The position numbers and the translations under genes are program-made. From Candidatus Nanohalarchaeota archaeon (GTDB taxonomy: Archaea; EX4484-52; B79-G9), in contig JAFCBV010000004.1 of the NCBI GenBank assembly GCA_017610545.1, positions 1-15,271 of the forward strand: a DNA stretch of 15,271 nt, read 5' to 3'. Below, one piece after another: positions 8,838-15,271 of this stretch; the first letter of the stretch is position 1, and every line of letters starts with the position of its first letter. The notes under the pieces are model-generated. The model was not told the DNA's origin. It did no database searches and saw only the letters and a program-made list of their open reading frames with translations.

Positions 8838-10172
8838 TTAGTAAAGAAATGTTTCTGTGCCTGTGCGCGCTGTAATCTCACCGGCATAATTTGTAAGCAT
8901 CATCTTTTCAGCTTCTTTAGTGTCTTTTGTATGGCCCAGCACCCATCCAAGCTTAACATATGCTGTTTCAGGTAGCATGTCCTTAAGATATACAACGCCG
9001 AGTGAAAGTACTTTTCTCCCCTCACCATATATAAGAGGGTCAAGCCTGCCATATAGTGTTTGCGCGGCAGCGCAAACAAGCATTCCAGAATTGATTGCGC
9101 GCTTTATTGCCGGAAGCCAGTTGTTTTTGCTCTCATCTGTTGCTACATGTCCGAGTCCTGTTGCCTCTATGACAACGCCACGGTATTTTTTCTCGCGAAG
9201 AAAGTCAATCATTTCAGGGTTTGCGCCAGGGCAGTATTTTATGAGTGCGACTTTTTCCTCGAACTTCGTGTCTGCAATCACTTTTCCTTCGGCCCTCTTT
9301 TTGTGTTCACCCAAATATTCTGTATTTCCGTCAGGCCAGATCTTTGCAACAGGAACATCATTTACCGGGCGGAATGTATGGCGCACGGAAGTATGCATCT
9401 TTCTTACCTTTGTGCCCCTGTTTGCAATACAGAACGTATCTGCTGATTCGCCGTGCCCTACAAGCACAACCTCTGCGATATCTGATGTTGCGGCAACTTT
9501 TGCTGCACACACGAGGTTCATGGGTGTATCTGTGCTTCCCCTGTCAGTCGAGCGCTGGGAATATGTAAGAACAACTGGTCCTGTAAGGTTTTTCAGCATG
9601 AAAGATAAAGCTGCGGAGGTATAATGAAGTGTGTCTGTGCCATGTGTGACCACTACGCCCTTGTCGCCTTCGTTCAGGAGCCGGGCACAGGTCTCTGCAA
9701 GCTTTTGCCAGTGCCCGAAATCCATGTTTTCTGATGCAATAAGAAACGGCTTTTCTATCTTTCGAAATACTGCAATTTTCTGAAGTTCCGGTGCAAGGAA
9801 AAAGAGCTGGCCTGCATCCATCAGCCACTTGACGCCGCCGGTCTCATAAGACACGCGCGAACTTATAGTCCCTCCTGTTGCAACGAGCGATATTTTCGGC
9901 AAAGTTTTATCTGATGAAAACTTTAGTGAAGGAAATGCCTCAAGTTCCGCCCCTTTGCCGCTCTTTTTTATTTTCATGCTTTCTTCGAACTTTATGCCGA
10001 TATTGTAGCCGCTCTTGAGCTTAAGGATTATGTTGTCTTTGCTTCCACCGAAATCAGGGCGAGGCATAAGTATGCCTTCGTATTCTTTCCCGTCTTTCTG
10101 AATAAGTTTTACTTTGTCGCCGGAAGATATTTTTTCTTTCTTCAAACAGGAGTTTATTTTCGCGGAATACAT
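8838..10172 (-). CDS. gatD: Glutamyl-tRNA(Gln) amidotransferase subunit D
   Basis: GatD is the asparaginase-like subunit of the archaeal GatDE complex. It releases ammonia from glutamine or asparagine, and GatE uses it to turn Glu-tRNA(Gln) into Gln-tRNA(Gln) in the cytoplasm. The 444 residues match the family length. Residues 15-62 (GDKVKLIQ..YEGILMPRP) form the small N-terminal beta-barrel. The L-asparaginase fold starts at about 92, with catalytic signatures ATGGTISS (nucleophile Thr102) and VTHGTDTLHYT (Thr179, Asp180). RGTKVRKMHTS at 252-262 carries the conserved Lys/His region (Lys255 or Lys258). The N-terminal domain and the long insert distinguish it from plain asparaginase. The start is supported by a TATA box 25 bases upstream. 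GatE is not next to it, so the partner must lie elsewhere in the genome. Confidence 0.96.
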   Translation of the reverse strand: MYSAKINSCLKKEKISSGDKVKLIQKDGKEYEGILMPRPDFGGSKDNIILKLKSGYNIGIKFEESMKIKKSGKGAELEAFPSLKFSSDKTLPKISLVATGGTISSRVSYETGGVKWLMDAGQLFFLAPELQKIAVFRKIEKPFLIASENMDFGHWQKLAETCARLLNEGDKGVVVTHGTDTLHYTSAALSFMLKNLTGPVVLTYSQRSTDRGSTDTPMNLVCAAKVAATSDIAEVVLVGHGESADTFCIANRGTKVRKMHTSVRHTFRPVNDVPVAKIWPDGNTEYLGEHKKRAEGKVIADTKFEEKVALIKYCPGANPEMIDFLREKKYRGVVIEATGLGHVATDESKNNWLPAIKRAINSGMLVCAAAQTLYGRLDPLIYGEGRKVLSLGVVYLKDMLPETAYVKLGWVLGHTKDTKEAEKMMLTNYAGEITARTGTETFLY

Positions 10173-10193
10173 ACCTGTTATTTTGGCTTATTG

Positions 10194-10201
10194 TTTATAA
10201 A
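10194..10201 (-). promoter_or_regulatory. TATA box of gatD (leaderless)
   Basis: TTTATAAA is centred 25 bases before the gatD ATG, in the 38-base gap after the pilin-like gene. This spacing puts the transcript start at or next to the start codon, which indicates a leaderless mRNA and a transcript separate from the gene upstream. Confidence 0.6.
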
Positions 10202-10210
10202 CCAATTCTT

Positions 10211-10942
10211 TTAGTGGATATTGAAGTTTTTCACAGAAATGTCAATAAAATCGCTTCCGCTTCGAAGAGTGAAATATACATCGTATGATGCGGCGGTTGT
10301 ATTCAGGTGTGCAATAACTCTTCCGCGCGCAATATTCAGCCCGGTCTCCTCCGGATATGTGTAACCGGTTCCATTCCCTGCAGTTGCCGACTCATCAATC
10401 AGAATATCAACTGTGCCGTCAAAATGTGTTCCGGTTCCCTTAAAATAGATGTCTTCAACAAGCCCTGATGTATTGAGTGGTGCATAATAAGATGAATTTC
10501 CTGCCATTGTCAGGTTAACGCGAAGATGCTCATTTTCAAGAATCCATGACGCACCATTATCATAAACATTTACAGACGACCCTGAAGAGAATATCAAAGC
10601 ACCTATTGAGGTCCTTGTTCCGGGAGAAATCACTTCTGCTCTTGTGTCTATTTCGTACGCGATTGTATCAAGGTCTGCTGAAAATACAAAGTCTCCGCGC
10701 TTTATCTGAAGCGGAACAACGCGCGATGAGCCCCGGCCTTCTTCAGCAACCAGTGAGATGATTTTGTCAAGGTTTGAAAGAGAATCCTTTGCCTGATCAA
10801 TTGCAGCAGCATCTTTCATGTTCGCGAGCGCCGGCGCTCCGGTCTGAACCACGATGGTCACTCCTGCAATAGCAATCGCAAAATAAAGCACTCCTGCAAA
10901 AAGTGGGGAGATTCCTTTTCTTATTTTTTTCCACTGAACCAT
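10211..10942 (-). CDS. Type IV pilin-like secreted protein with class III signal peptide
   Basis: From the ATG at 10942 the protein has 243 residues. It begins with a short basic leader and a KKIRKG-ISPLF junction, followed by a hydrophobic helix of about 20 residues (FAGVLYFAIAIAGVTIVV). This is the class III signal used by archaeal prepilin peptidase, with cleavage expected after Gly10. The mature part starts with a helix rich in Ala, Asp and Lys, then becomes beta-rich with a few N-x-S/T sites. The upstream ATG at 10984 is unlikely, because the TATA box at 10966-10973 would lie inside the coding sequence. No ATPase or membrane platform gene lies nearby, so this is a stand-alone pilin-like protein. 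Whether it forms a filament or stays an anchored envelope protein cannot be told from sequence. Confidence 0.78.
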   Translation of the reverse strand: MVQWKKIRKGISPLFAGVLYFAIAIAGVTIVVQTGAPALANMKDAAAIDQAKDSLSNLDKIISLVAEEGRGSSRVVPLQIKRGDFVFSADLDTIAYEIDTRAEVISPGTRTSIGALIFSSGSSVNVYDNGASWILENEHLRVNLTMAGNSSYYAPLNTSGLVEDIYFKGTGTHFDGTVDILIDESATAGNGTGYTYPEETGLNIARGRVIAHLNTTAASYDVYFTLRSGSDFIDISVKNFNIH

Positions 10943-10965
10943 GCCCCTAATTGTGTAACGCACGA

Positions 10966-10973
10966 TATAAATA
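10966..10973 (-). promoter_or_regulatory. TATA box of the pilin-like gene
   Basis: The minus strand reads ATTTATAT, centred about 28 bases before the ATG at 10942. It indicates a leaderless or nearly leaderless transcript and rules against the longer start at 10984. Confidence 0.58.
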
Positions 10974-10989
10974 TTTGAGAACACGGAAC

Positions 10990-10997
10990 GTATTTAA
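10990..10997 (+). promoter_or_regulatory. Candidate TATA box of the metallopeptidase gene
   Basis: GTATTTAA lies about 27 bases before the ATG at 11021, a normal archaeal spacing. It stands back to back with the pilin-like promoter in the divergent gap. A GGGAG stretch at 10999-11003 lies between box and start but is too far from the ATG to be a clear ribosome site. Confidence 0.42.
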
Positions 10998-11020
10998 TTG
11001 GGAGATGCCCATAGTGTTAT

Positions 11021-11410
11021 ATGAAATTCGCCCCTGCACCGGACATACAAGTGCGGATTCGTAAAATTGTGAAGTTCTGCGCTTTTGAGTATATAAACCC
11101 GGACAACTTAATATGCATGCGCTCTCAAAAGTCAAAAGCGCGCGCATACGCACGGATTTGGTCGCTTCCAAGAATATGGCAGTCGGCTCTCGGGGTGGGG
11201 GCGCACTACATCATCGAAGTTATTTCAGAAAAATTCGATGTACAAAGCAATGAGGATCAGGACCGCACACTCATACACGAACTCATGCACATACCAAAGA
11301 CTTTTTCAGGCGCACTCGTACCGCACCTGTGTTTTGGAAAAAGAATAAACGCAAAATCTGTTGAAACGCTGTATAAAAAGTATGTATCTCGTCATGAAAC
11401 TTTGGATTGA
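11021..11410 (+). CDS. Small HELMH metallopeptidase (phage-metallopeptidase type)
   Basis: This 129-residue protein carries HELMH at residues 86-90, an HExxH zinc site with Glu87 as catalytic base. It is followed by IPKTFSGALVPH, where His102 is the likely third ligand. The order of motifs (N-terminal PAPDIQ, CMRSQKSKARAYARIW at 32-47, IIEVISEKFD, then HELMHIPKTFSG) matches my recollection of the putative phage metallopeptidase domain family found in viruses and archaea. No signal peptide or membrane segment is seen, so it should act in the cytoplasm. The substrate is unknown. It is transcribed away from the pilin-like gene and ends two bases before the stem-loop region leading to AMP phosphorylase. 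No other phage gene is nearby. Confidence 0.8.
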   Translation: MKFAPAPDIQVRIRKIVKFCAFEYINPDNLICMRSQKSKARAYARIWSLPRIWQSALGVGAHYIIEVISEKFDVQSNEDQDRTLIHELMHIPKTFSGALVPHLCFGKRINAKSVETLYKKYVSRHETLD

Positions 11411-11574
11411 ACCCCGCCTTACGCGGGGCTTGTTCGAGTTTCAAGCCCCGGGAAAAGCTTTTGCTTTTCTGGGCCCAAGAAATGCGAAGCATTTCTTCGG
11501 GTTTCGAATGTCTCGCTCCAAAGTTCTCGCAAATCAAAGATTTGCAATGAACTGCGGAGCTTCAACAATTCAAA
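11411..11574 (+). repeat. Stem-loop-rich intergenic region
   Basis: At least five tight stems lie in 134 bases. Stem 1 pairs 11412-11417 with 11423-11428. Stem 2 pairs 11424-11432 with 11442-11450 and overlaps stem 1, so the two exclude each other. Stem 3 pairs 11452-11458 with 11463-11469 around a T4 loop. Stem 4 pairs 11477-11485 with 11489-11497 around GAA and extends by CCC/GGG across one bulged base. Stem 5 pairs 11529-11535 with 11539-11545 around AAA. No gene fits. It could be a terminator plus structured leader of AMP phosphorylase, a palindromic repeat element, or a structured RNA. No clear TATA box for the next gene is seen. Confidence 0.75.
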
Positions 11575-13077
11575 ATGAGAACAATGAATCTTAAAGCAAA
11601 ATTCATGGACTTTGAGGCAGGGCTGCCGTTTGTTGTAATGAACATACTTGACGCAAAAGAGCTTGGAGTCTATGTTAATGACCGCGTCACGCTTTCGCAC
11701 GGCAAAATCAAAAAGACAGCATATATTGAAACAACAAAGCACCTTGTAAAAACCGGAGAGATTGGAATCCGAAAAGAATCTGTAAAATACGGAATCAAAA
11801 AAGGGACTCTGATAAAAGTAGTTCCGTCTAAAAGGCCGGCATCTATTGAAATCATACGAAAAAAACTCAAGGGCCATGAGCTTAAGAAAGCTGAGATTGA
11901 GACACTTGTCTCGGAAATAAACGCCAACCGGCTAAGCGACATTGAGCTGGGAGTATTTGTCTCATCTGTGTATATCAGAAAACTATCACAAAAAGAGATT
12001 CTGTATCTCACACGCGCAATGATTTCATGCGGAAAATGCCTTGACTGGGGAGACCGCATTGTTGTAGATAAGCATTCAATCGGAGGTGTTCCCGGAAACC
12101 GCGTAACGCCTATTGTTGTTGCAATTGTCGCGGCTTGTGGGGTGCTAATGCCGAAGACGTCTTCGCGCGCAATAACCAGTCCGGCAGGAACTTCAGACAC
12201 CATGGAGGTGTTCTGTGATGTTTCATTCTCATCAAAAGAGGTTAAGCGAATTGTAAAAAAGACAGGAGCGTGCATTGTCTGGGGTGGCTCGCTTGACTTG
12301 GCCCCTGTTGATGACAAACTCATACGAATCGAACATCCTCTTTCGATTGACCCTGAGGGGCAGGTTCTTGCATCTGTTATGTCAAAGAAAAAATCAGTTG
12401 GCTCAAAATATGTTGTGATAGATATTCCATACGGGGACGGCTCAAAAGAAGGAGACATCGCCGGAGCTGAAGAGATTGCAAAAAAATTCAAGTGGCTCGC
12501 GCGCCAGCTTGACATGAGGGCAGAATGTACGATAACGCGGGGCGACCAGCCAATAGGTTTTGGGGTCGGCCCTGTGCCGGAGGCAATAGATATTGTTGAT
12601 GTCTTTGATGGCAAGGGTCCTGATGACCTTCGGGAAAAATCACTTGAGCTTGCAGGAATTCTTCTTAAGATGACAAAAAAAGGCAACATAAAGACTGCAA
12701 AAGATATTCTTGATTCCGGAAAAGCAAAAGCAAAATTTTATGAAATTGTTAAAGCACAAAACGGAGTTCCCGGAAAAGATGTACGAAAACTTCTTGGAAA
12801 ACACAGGAAACGATTCTTTGCAAGCTGCTCTGGATTTGTTGTACGCCTTGACAATCGCGCTGTTGCAAGGACTGCGAAGCTTGCGGGCGCGCCAAAAGAC
12901 ATTGGTTCGGGCATCATACTTCGCGCGAAAAAAGGCGATAAAATTTCAAAAGGAGACCTTCTTTTTGAGATATATGCTGAACAAAAATACAAACTTGCTG
13001 AAGCAGAAAAATACGCAAGAAAAAACAGCCTGTTTTTTGTGGGCGCAAAGAATGTAATGGTTGTGGAAATGGTTTAG
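11575..13077 (+). CDS. deoA: AMP phosphorylase (archaeal thymidine phosphorylase family)
   Basis: The enzyme phosphorolyses AMP (also CMP and UMP) to the base and ribose 1,5-bisphosphate, the first step of the archaeal AMP pathway feeding form III RuBisCO. The 500 residues match the archaeal enzyme, which has an extra N-terminal domain (here about 1-85) absent from bacterial thymidine phosphorylase. An alpha-helical lobe starts at about 90. Phosphate and nucleotide motifs are visible: KHSIGGVPGNR at 166-176, KTSSRAITSPAGTSDTMEV at 194-212, and WGGSLDLAPVDDKL at 236-249, where Asp246/Asp247 is the likely general acid. Met4 (11584) is an equally good start, since family members begin near MKLKAK; GGAG at 11556-11559 is rather far from either. 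RuBisCO and ribose-1,5-bisphosphate isomerase are not in the window. The next gene is phosphoglycerate mutase, 49 bases on. Confidence 0.94.
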   Translation: MRTMNLKAKFMDFEAGLPFVVMNILDAKELGVYVNDRVTLSHGKIKKTAYIETTKHLVKTGEIGIRKESVKYGIKKGTLIKVVPSKRPASIEIIRKKLKGHELKKAEIETLVSEINANRLSDIELGVFVSSVYIRKLSQKEILYLTRAMISCGKCLDWGDRIVVDKHSIGGVPGNRVTPIVVAIVAACGVLMPKTSSRAITSPAGTSDTMEVFCDVSFSSKEVKRIVKKTGACIVWGGSLDLAPVDDKLIRIEHPLSIDPEGQVLASVMSKKKSVGSKYVVIDIPYGDGSKEGDIAGAEEIAKKFKWLARQLDMRAECTITRGDQPIGFGVGPVPEAIDIVDVFDGKGPDDLREKSLELAGILLKMTKKGNIKTAKDILDSGKAKAKFYEIVKAQNGVPGKDVRKLLGKHRKRFFASCSGFVVRLDNRAVARTAKLAGAPKDIGSGIILRAKKGDKISKGDLLFEIYAEQKYKLAEAEKYARKNSLFFVGAKNVMVVEMV

Positions 13078-13094
13078 GTACCGGCTTCCCAGAA

Positions 13095-13103
13095 CATATA
13101 TAT
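13095..13103 (+). promoter_or_regulatory. TATA box of the phosphoglycerate mutase gene
   Basis: CATATATAT lies in the 49-base gap after AMP phosphorylase, centred about 28 bases before the ATG at 13127. It suggests a leaderless transcript from its own promoter and supports 13127 over the in-frame ATG at 13061, which would overlap both the upstream gene and this box. Confidence 0.6.
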
Positions 13104-13126
13104 CCTCACCAAACAAGAAATACATC

Positions 13127-14626
13127 ATGGCAGAACCCCTTGTTCTCGTTGTTCTTGACGGATTCGGAATCGGAAAATCGTATAATGGAAACGCGGTTTA
13201 TCTTGCAGACAAGCCAAACTTTGATTCTCTCTGCAAAACATACCCACACACAACACTTCAGGCATCAGGCGAAGCTGTCGGGCTTCCGGACCACCAGATT
13301 GGCGGCTCAGAGGTCGGGCATATGCACATGGGTGCCGGGCGAGTCATGCCACAGGACCTTGTGCGCATCAACAGTTCAATAAAGGACAGAAGCTTTTACA
13401 AAAATAAAGCCATTAAAGGGGAAATTCTTCGCTCAATAAAGAGTGGTGGCTCACTTCATTTTATCGGGCTTCTTTCTGATGGCGGCGTACATTCTCACAT
13501 AAACCATCTTTTCGCTCTTCTTGAGTTATCGAAAAAACTCGGGCAGAAAGAGGTATTCATCCATGCATTTCTTGACGGGCGCGATGTCCCGCCTAAATGC
13601 GCAGGAAAATACATTGCACTGCTTTCAAAAAAAATGCAGGAACTCGGGATTGGGCAGATTGCAACACTTATCGGAAGATATTATGCAATGGACCGGGACA
13701 ACAGGTGGGAGCGCGAGCATAAGGCGTATGACGCGATTGTGAACGGTAACGGAACAAGTGCAAAATGCGCTGAAGATGGGCTTTGTGCTGCATATGCCCG
13801 GGGAGAAAGCGATGAGTTCGTTTCCCCGATAGTGATTAGTGGAACCTCGCGTGTCAAAGACAAAGACTCGATAATATCATTCAATTTTCGCTCTGACCGC
13901 GCGCGCCAGATTACGCAGGCATTTGTTGACAAAAAATTCAATCAATTCAAGCGCAAACTGCTTGATGTTGGCTTTACAACACTTGCGCAGTATGACTCAG
14001 AAATAAATGCGCCTGTTGCATTTCCTCCTGTCAAGACAAAAAACATTCTTGCAGAAATGATAAGTAAACAGAAGTTGCGCCAGCTTAGAATTGCAGAAAC
14101 CGAGAAGTATGCGCATGTCACATACTTCTTCAATGCAGGACGCAACGGGCCTTTTTCCAAGGAAGACCGAATCCTCATACCCTCACCAAAAGTATCAACC
14201 TATGACACGAAACCGGAAATGAGTGCAGACAAAGTCGCGAGGGCGGCATGCGCTGAGATAAAAAAAAGAAAACATGCGTTCTCGCTCATAAATTTTGCAA
14301 ACCCTGACATGGTCGGGCACACAGGGAAAATTGATGCAACGGTTACGGCCATAGAATGTGTTGATAAGTGCCTTGGAAACGTTATTGATGTGACCTCAAA
14401 AGCAGGTGCAACTTTGATTGTAACTGCAGACCACGGCAATGCTGAAAAACTGATTGAACACAATATACCGCACACTGCACACACACTGAACCCTGTGCCA
14501 TTCATACTCTGCAAGGAAAACTTCTCTCTTAGAAACGGCGGCAGTCTTGCAAACATAGCCCCCACTGTTTTAGAACTCATGAATCTAAAAAAACCAAAAG
14601 AGTTTTTGCCAGCCCTTATAAAATAG
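13127..14626 (+). CDS. gpmI: 2,3-bisphosphoglycerate-independent phosphoglycerate mutase
   Basis: The enzyme interconverts 3- and 2-phosphoglycerate in cytoplasmic glycolysis and gluconeogenesis, using two metal ions (usually manganese) and a phosphoserine. The 499 residues suit the two-domain GpmI form. Visible motifs are VVLDGFGIG (metal ligand Asp11), GGSEVGH (phosphorylated Ser61), SDGGVHSH (His122), FLDGRDVPP, IGRYYAMDRDNRWER, FNFRSDRARQ, NPDMVGHTG (Asp394, His398), ADHGNAE (Asp435, His436) and AHT (His452). The serine motif is usually GNSEVGH; here Asn is Gly. It is the bacterial-type alkaline phosphatase superfamily enzyme, not the shorter archaeal ApgM. The start at 13127 begins MAEPLVLVVLDG, as expected for the family. 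A longer reading from 13061 would add 22 residues unlike the family. The methyltransferase follows after 8 bases. Confidence 0.96.
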   Translation: MAEPLVLVVLDGFGIGKSYNGNAVYLADKPNFDSLCKTYPHTTLQASGEAVGLPDHQIGGSEVGHMHMGAGRVMPQDLVRINSSIKDRSFYKNKAIKGEILRSIKSGGSLHFIGLLSDGGVHSHINHLFALLELSKKLGQKEVFIHAFLDGRDVPPKCAGKYIALLSKKMQELGIGQIATLIGRYYAMDRDNRWEREHKAYDAIVNGNGTSAKCAEDGLCAAYARGESDEFVSPIVISGTSRVKDKDSIISFNFRSDRARQITQAFVDKKFNQFKRKLLDVGFTTLAQYDSEINAPVAFPPVKTKNILAEMISKQKLRQLRIAETEKYAHVTYFFNAGRNGPFSKEDRILIPSPKVSTYDTKPEMSADKVARAACAEIKKRKHAFSLINFANPDMVGHTGKIDATVTAIECVDKCLGNVIDVTSKAGATLIVTADHGNAEKLIEHNIPHTAHTLNPVPFILCKENFSLRNGGSLANIAPTVLELMNLKKPKEFLPALIK

Positions 14627-14634
14627 CACATTTA

Positions 14635-15255
14635 ATGAAAATGATGGTCTTTGAGCACAGGGGTATGAAAATCTCATTTTGCGATGGAGTTTACGAGCCA
14701 TCAGAGGACAGTTTCCTGCTTCTTGATGCGCTTGAAAAAGAAACGTGGAGTGGTACAGAATCTGTGCTTGAGATTGGCTGCGGTACAGGAATTGCATCAA
14801 TATTTCTTTGCAAAAGAGTAAAAGAGGTCTTTTCACTTGACATAAACATGCGCGCTGTTTCGTGTACTAAGCAGAATATGGCAAACAACGGGGTTTTAAA
14901 CAGCCATGTTTTCTCAAGCGATCTTTTTTCAGCCATCAATGCCAGAAAATTTGATGTCGTTATCTTCAACACACCATACTTGCCGGAAGACAAAGAAACA
15001 GGAAAATTCAGTGACCCTGCATGGAGTGGCGGGCAAAGCGGCAGGAATGTCATCGATAGATTCCTTAAAAACGCGCTAAATCACATTACAACGCGTGGCA
15101 AAATATTTATTGTTGAGTCAAGCCTGTCGGATTACCAAAAGACCCTTGATTTTTTTAATGCGCATATGTTTAATGCGGAAGTTGCTGAAAGAAAAAACCT
15201 AGCATTTTCATTCAAAAAATTTACAGCTCCATCAGCAGGGCTTGCGCGATGGTGA
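14635..15255 (+). CDS. HEMK2/Mtq2-type N5-glutamine methyltransferase (release factor)
   Basis: This 206-residue SAM-dependent methyltransferase most likely methylates the glutamine of the GGQ motif in archaeal release factor aRF1, probably with a Trm112-like partner. VYEPSEDSFLLLDAL at 19-33 is the hallmark of the HEMK2/Mtq2 branch. Motif I is VLEIGCGTG at 44-52, with the acidic residue Asp69 in SLDIN. The catalytic (N/D)PP(Y/F) motif appears as FNTPYLP at 111-117, with Thr for the first Pro. There is no N-terminal helical domain like that of bacterial PrmC, which again fits the archaeal/eukaryotic form. It starts 8 bases after the mutase stop and is probably cotranscribed. ATGs at 14641 and 14644 are alternative starts differing by 2-3 residues. 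Confidence 0.88.
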   Translation: MKMMVFEHRGMKISFCDGVYEPSEDSFLLLDALEKETWSGTESVLEIGCGTGIASIFLCKRVKEVFSLDINMRAVSCTKQNMANNGVLNSHVFSSDLFSAINARKFDVVIFNTPYLPEDKETGKFSDPAWSGGQSGRNVIDRFLKNALNHITTRGKIFIVESSLSDYQKTLDFFNAHMFNAEVAERKNLAFSFKKFTAPSAGLARW

Positions 15256-15271
15256 ACCGGTCGCCCGGCGG

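Noticed and set aside
8920..9624. A 234-codon plus-strand frame
   Set aside because: It is antisense to gatD, whose asparaginase motifs make the coding strand certain.
10943..10984. N-terminal extension of the pilin-like protein from ATG 10984
   Set aside because: The extension contains the TATA box and would spoil the short class III leader; the start at 10942 fits both.
11411..11550. CRISPR array
   Set aside because: The stems differ in sequence and there is no regular repeat-spacer spacing.
11670..12689. A 339-codon minus-strand open frame across AMP phosphorylase
   Set aside because: It is fully antisense to a clear enzyme gene, its protein shows no recognisable motif, and it has no promoter or ribosome site; long shadow frames are expected opposite a conserved gene.
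13061..13126. N-terminal extension of phosphoglycerate mutase from ATG 13061
   Set aside because: It overlaps the AMP phosphorylase stop, contains the TATA box, and adds 22 residues not seen in the family.
15249..15271. Possible start of a further gene (ATG at 15249, overlapping the methyltransferase end)
   Set aside because: Only seven codons are visible before the window ends, with no ribosome site or recognisable sequence.

Overview
The window looks archaeal and most likely comes from a DPANN-type lineage; the phylum cannot be fixed from this sequence. The archaeal signs are GatD (the archaea-specific tRNA-dependent amidotransferase subunit), an archaeal-type AMP phosphorylase, a HEMK2/Mtq2-type methyltransferase, a class III (type IV pilin-like) signal peptide, and several genes with an A/T-rich TATA box about 25 bases before the start codon, as in leaderless archaeal transcripts. 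The DPANN suggestion is inference: it rests on AMP phosphorylase beside a BPG-independent phosphoglycerate mutase and on a giant, Asn/Thr-rich surface protein.

Layout. Positions 1-8523 (minus strand) hold a two-gene cell-surface operon. The first gene is a membrane-anchored protein with an acidic Pro/Glu-rich stalk and a C-terminal Ig-like domain. Eight bases of overlap lead into a giant multidomain surface protein that runs off the left edge (at least 2,481 codons with no stop seen in the stretches checked). Positions 8524-8837 form a regulatory region with a TATA box, an 18-bp perfect palindrome, two copies of a 19-nt inverted repeat and a three-armed alternative hairpin. Positions 8838-10172 (minus) are gatD, and 10211-10942 (minus) is a pilin-like secreted protein; each has its own TATA box.

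After a divergent promoter region, the plus strand carries a small HELMH metallopeptidase of the phage-metallopeptidase type (11021-11410), a 164-nt stretch packed with stem-loops (11411-11574), AMP phosphorylase (11575-13077), phosphoglycerate mutase (13127-14626, own TATA box) and a HEMK2-type release-factor methyltransferase (14635-15255).

How it fits together. The left half builds the cell envelope: anchored, glycosylation-rich, disulfide-rich surface proteins and a pilin-like protein. The right half is housekeeping. AMP phosphorylase starts the archaeal AMP salvage pathway, which with ribose-1,5-bisphosphate isomerase and form III RuBisCO (neither is in the window) yields 3-phosphoglycerate, the substrate of the neighbouring mutase. 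GatD (aminoacyl-tRNA maturation) and the methyltransferase (release-factor modification) serve translation. No tRNA, rRNA, CRISPR array, transposase or integrase was recognised.
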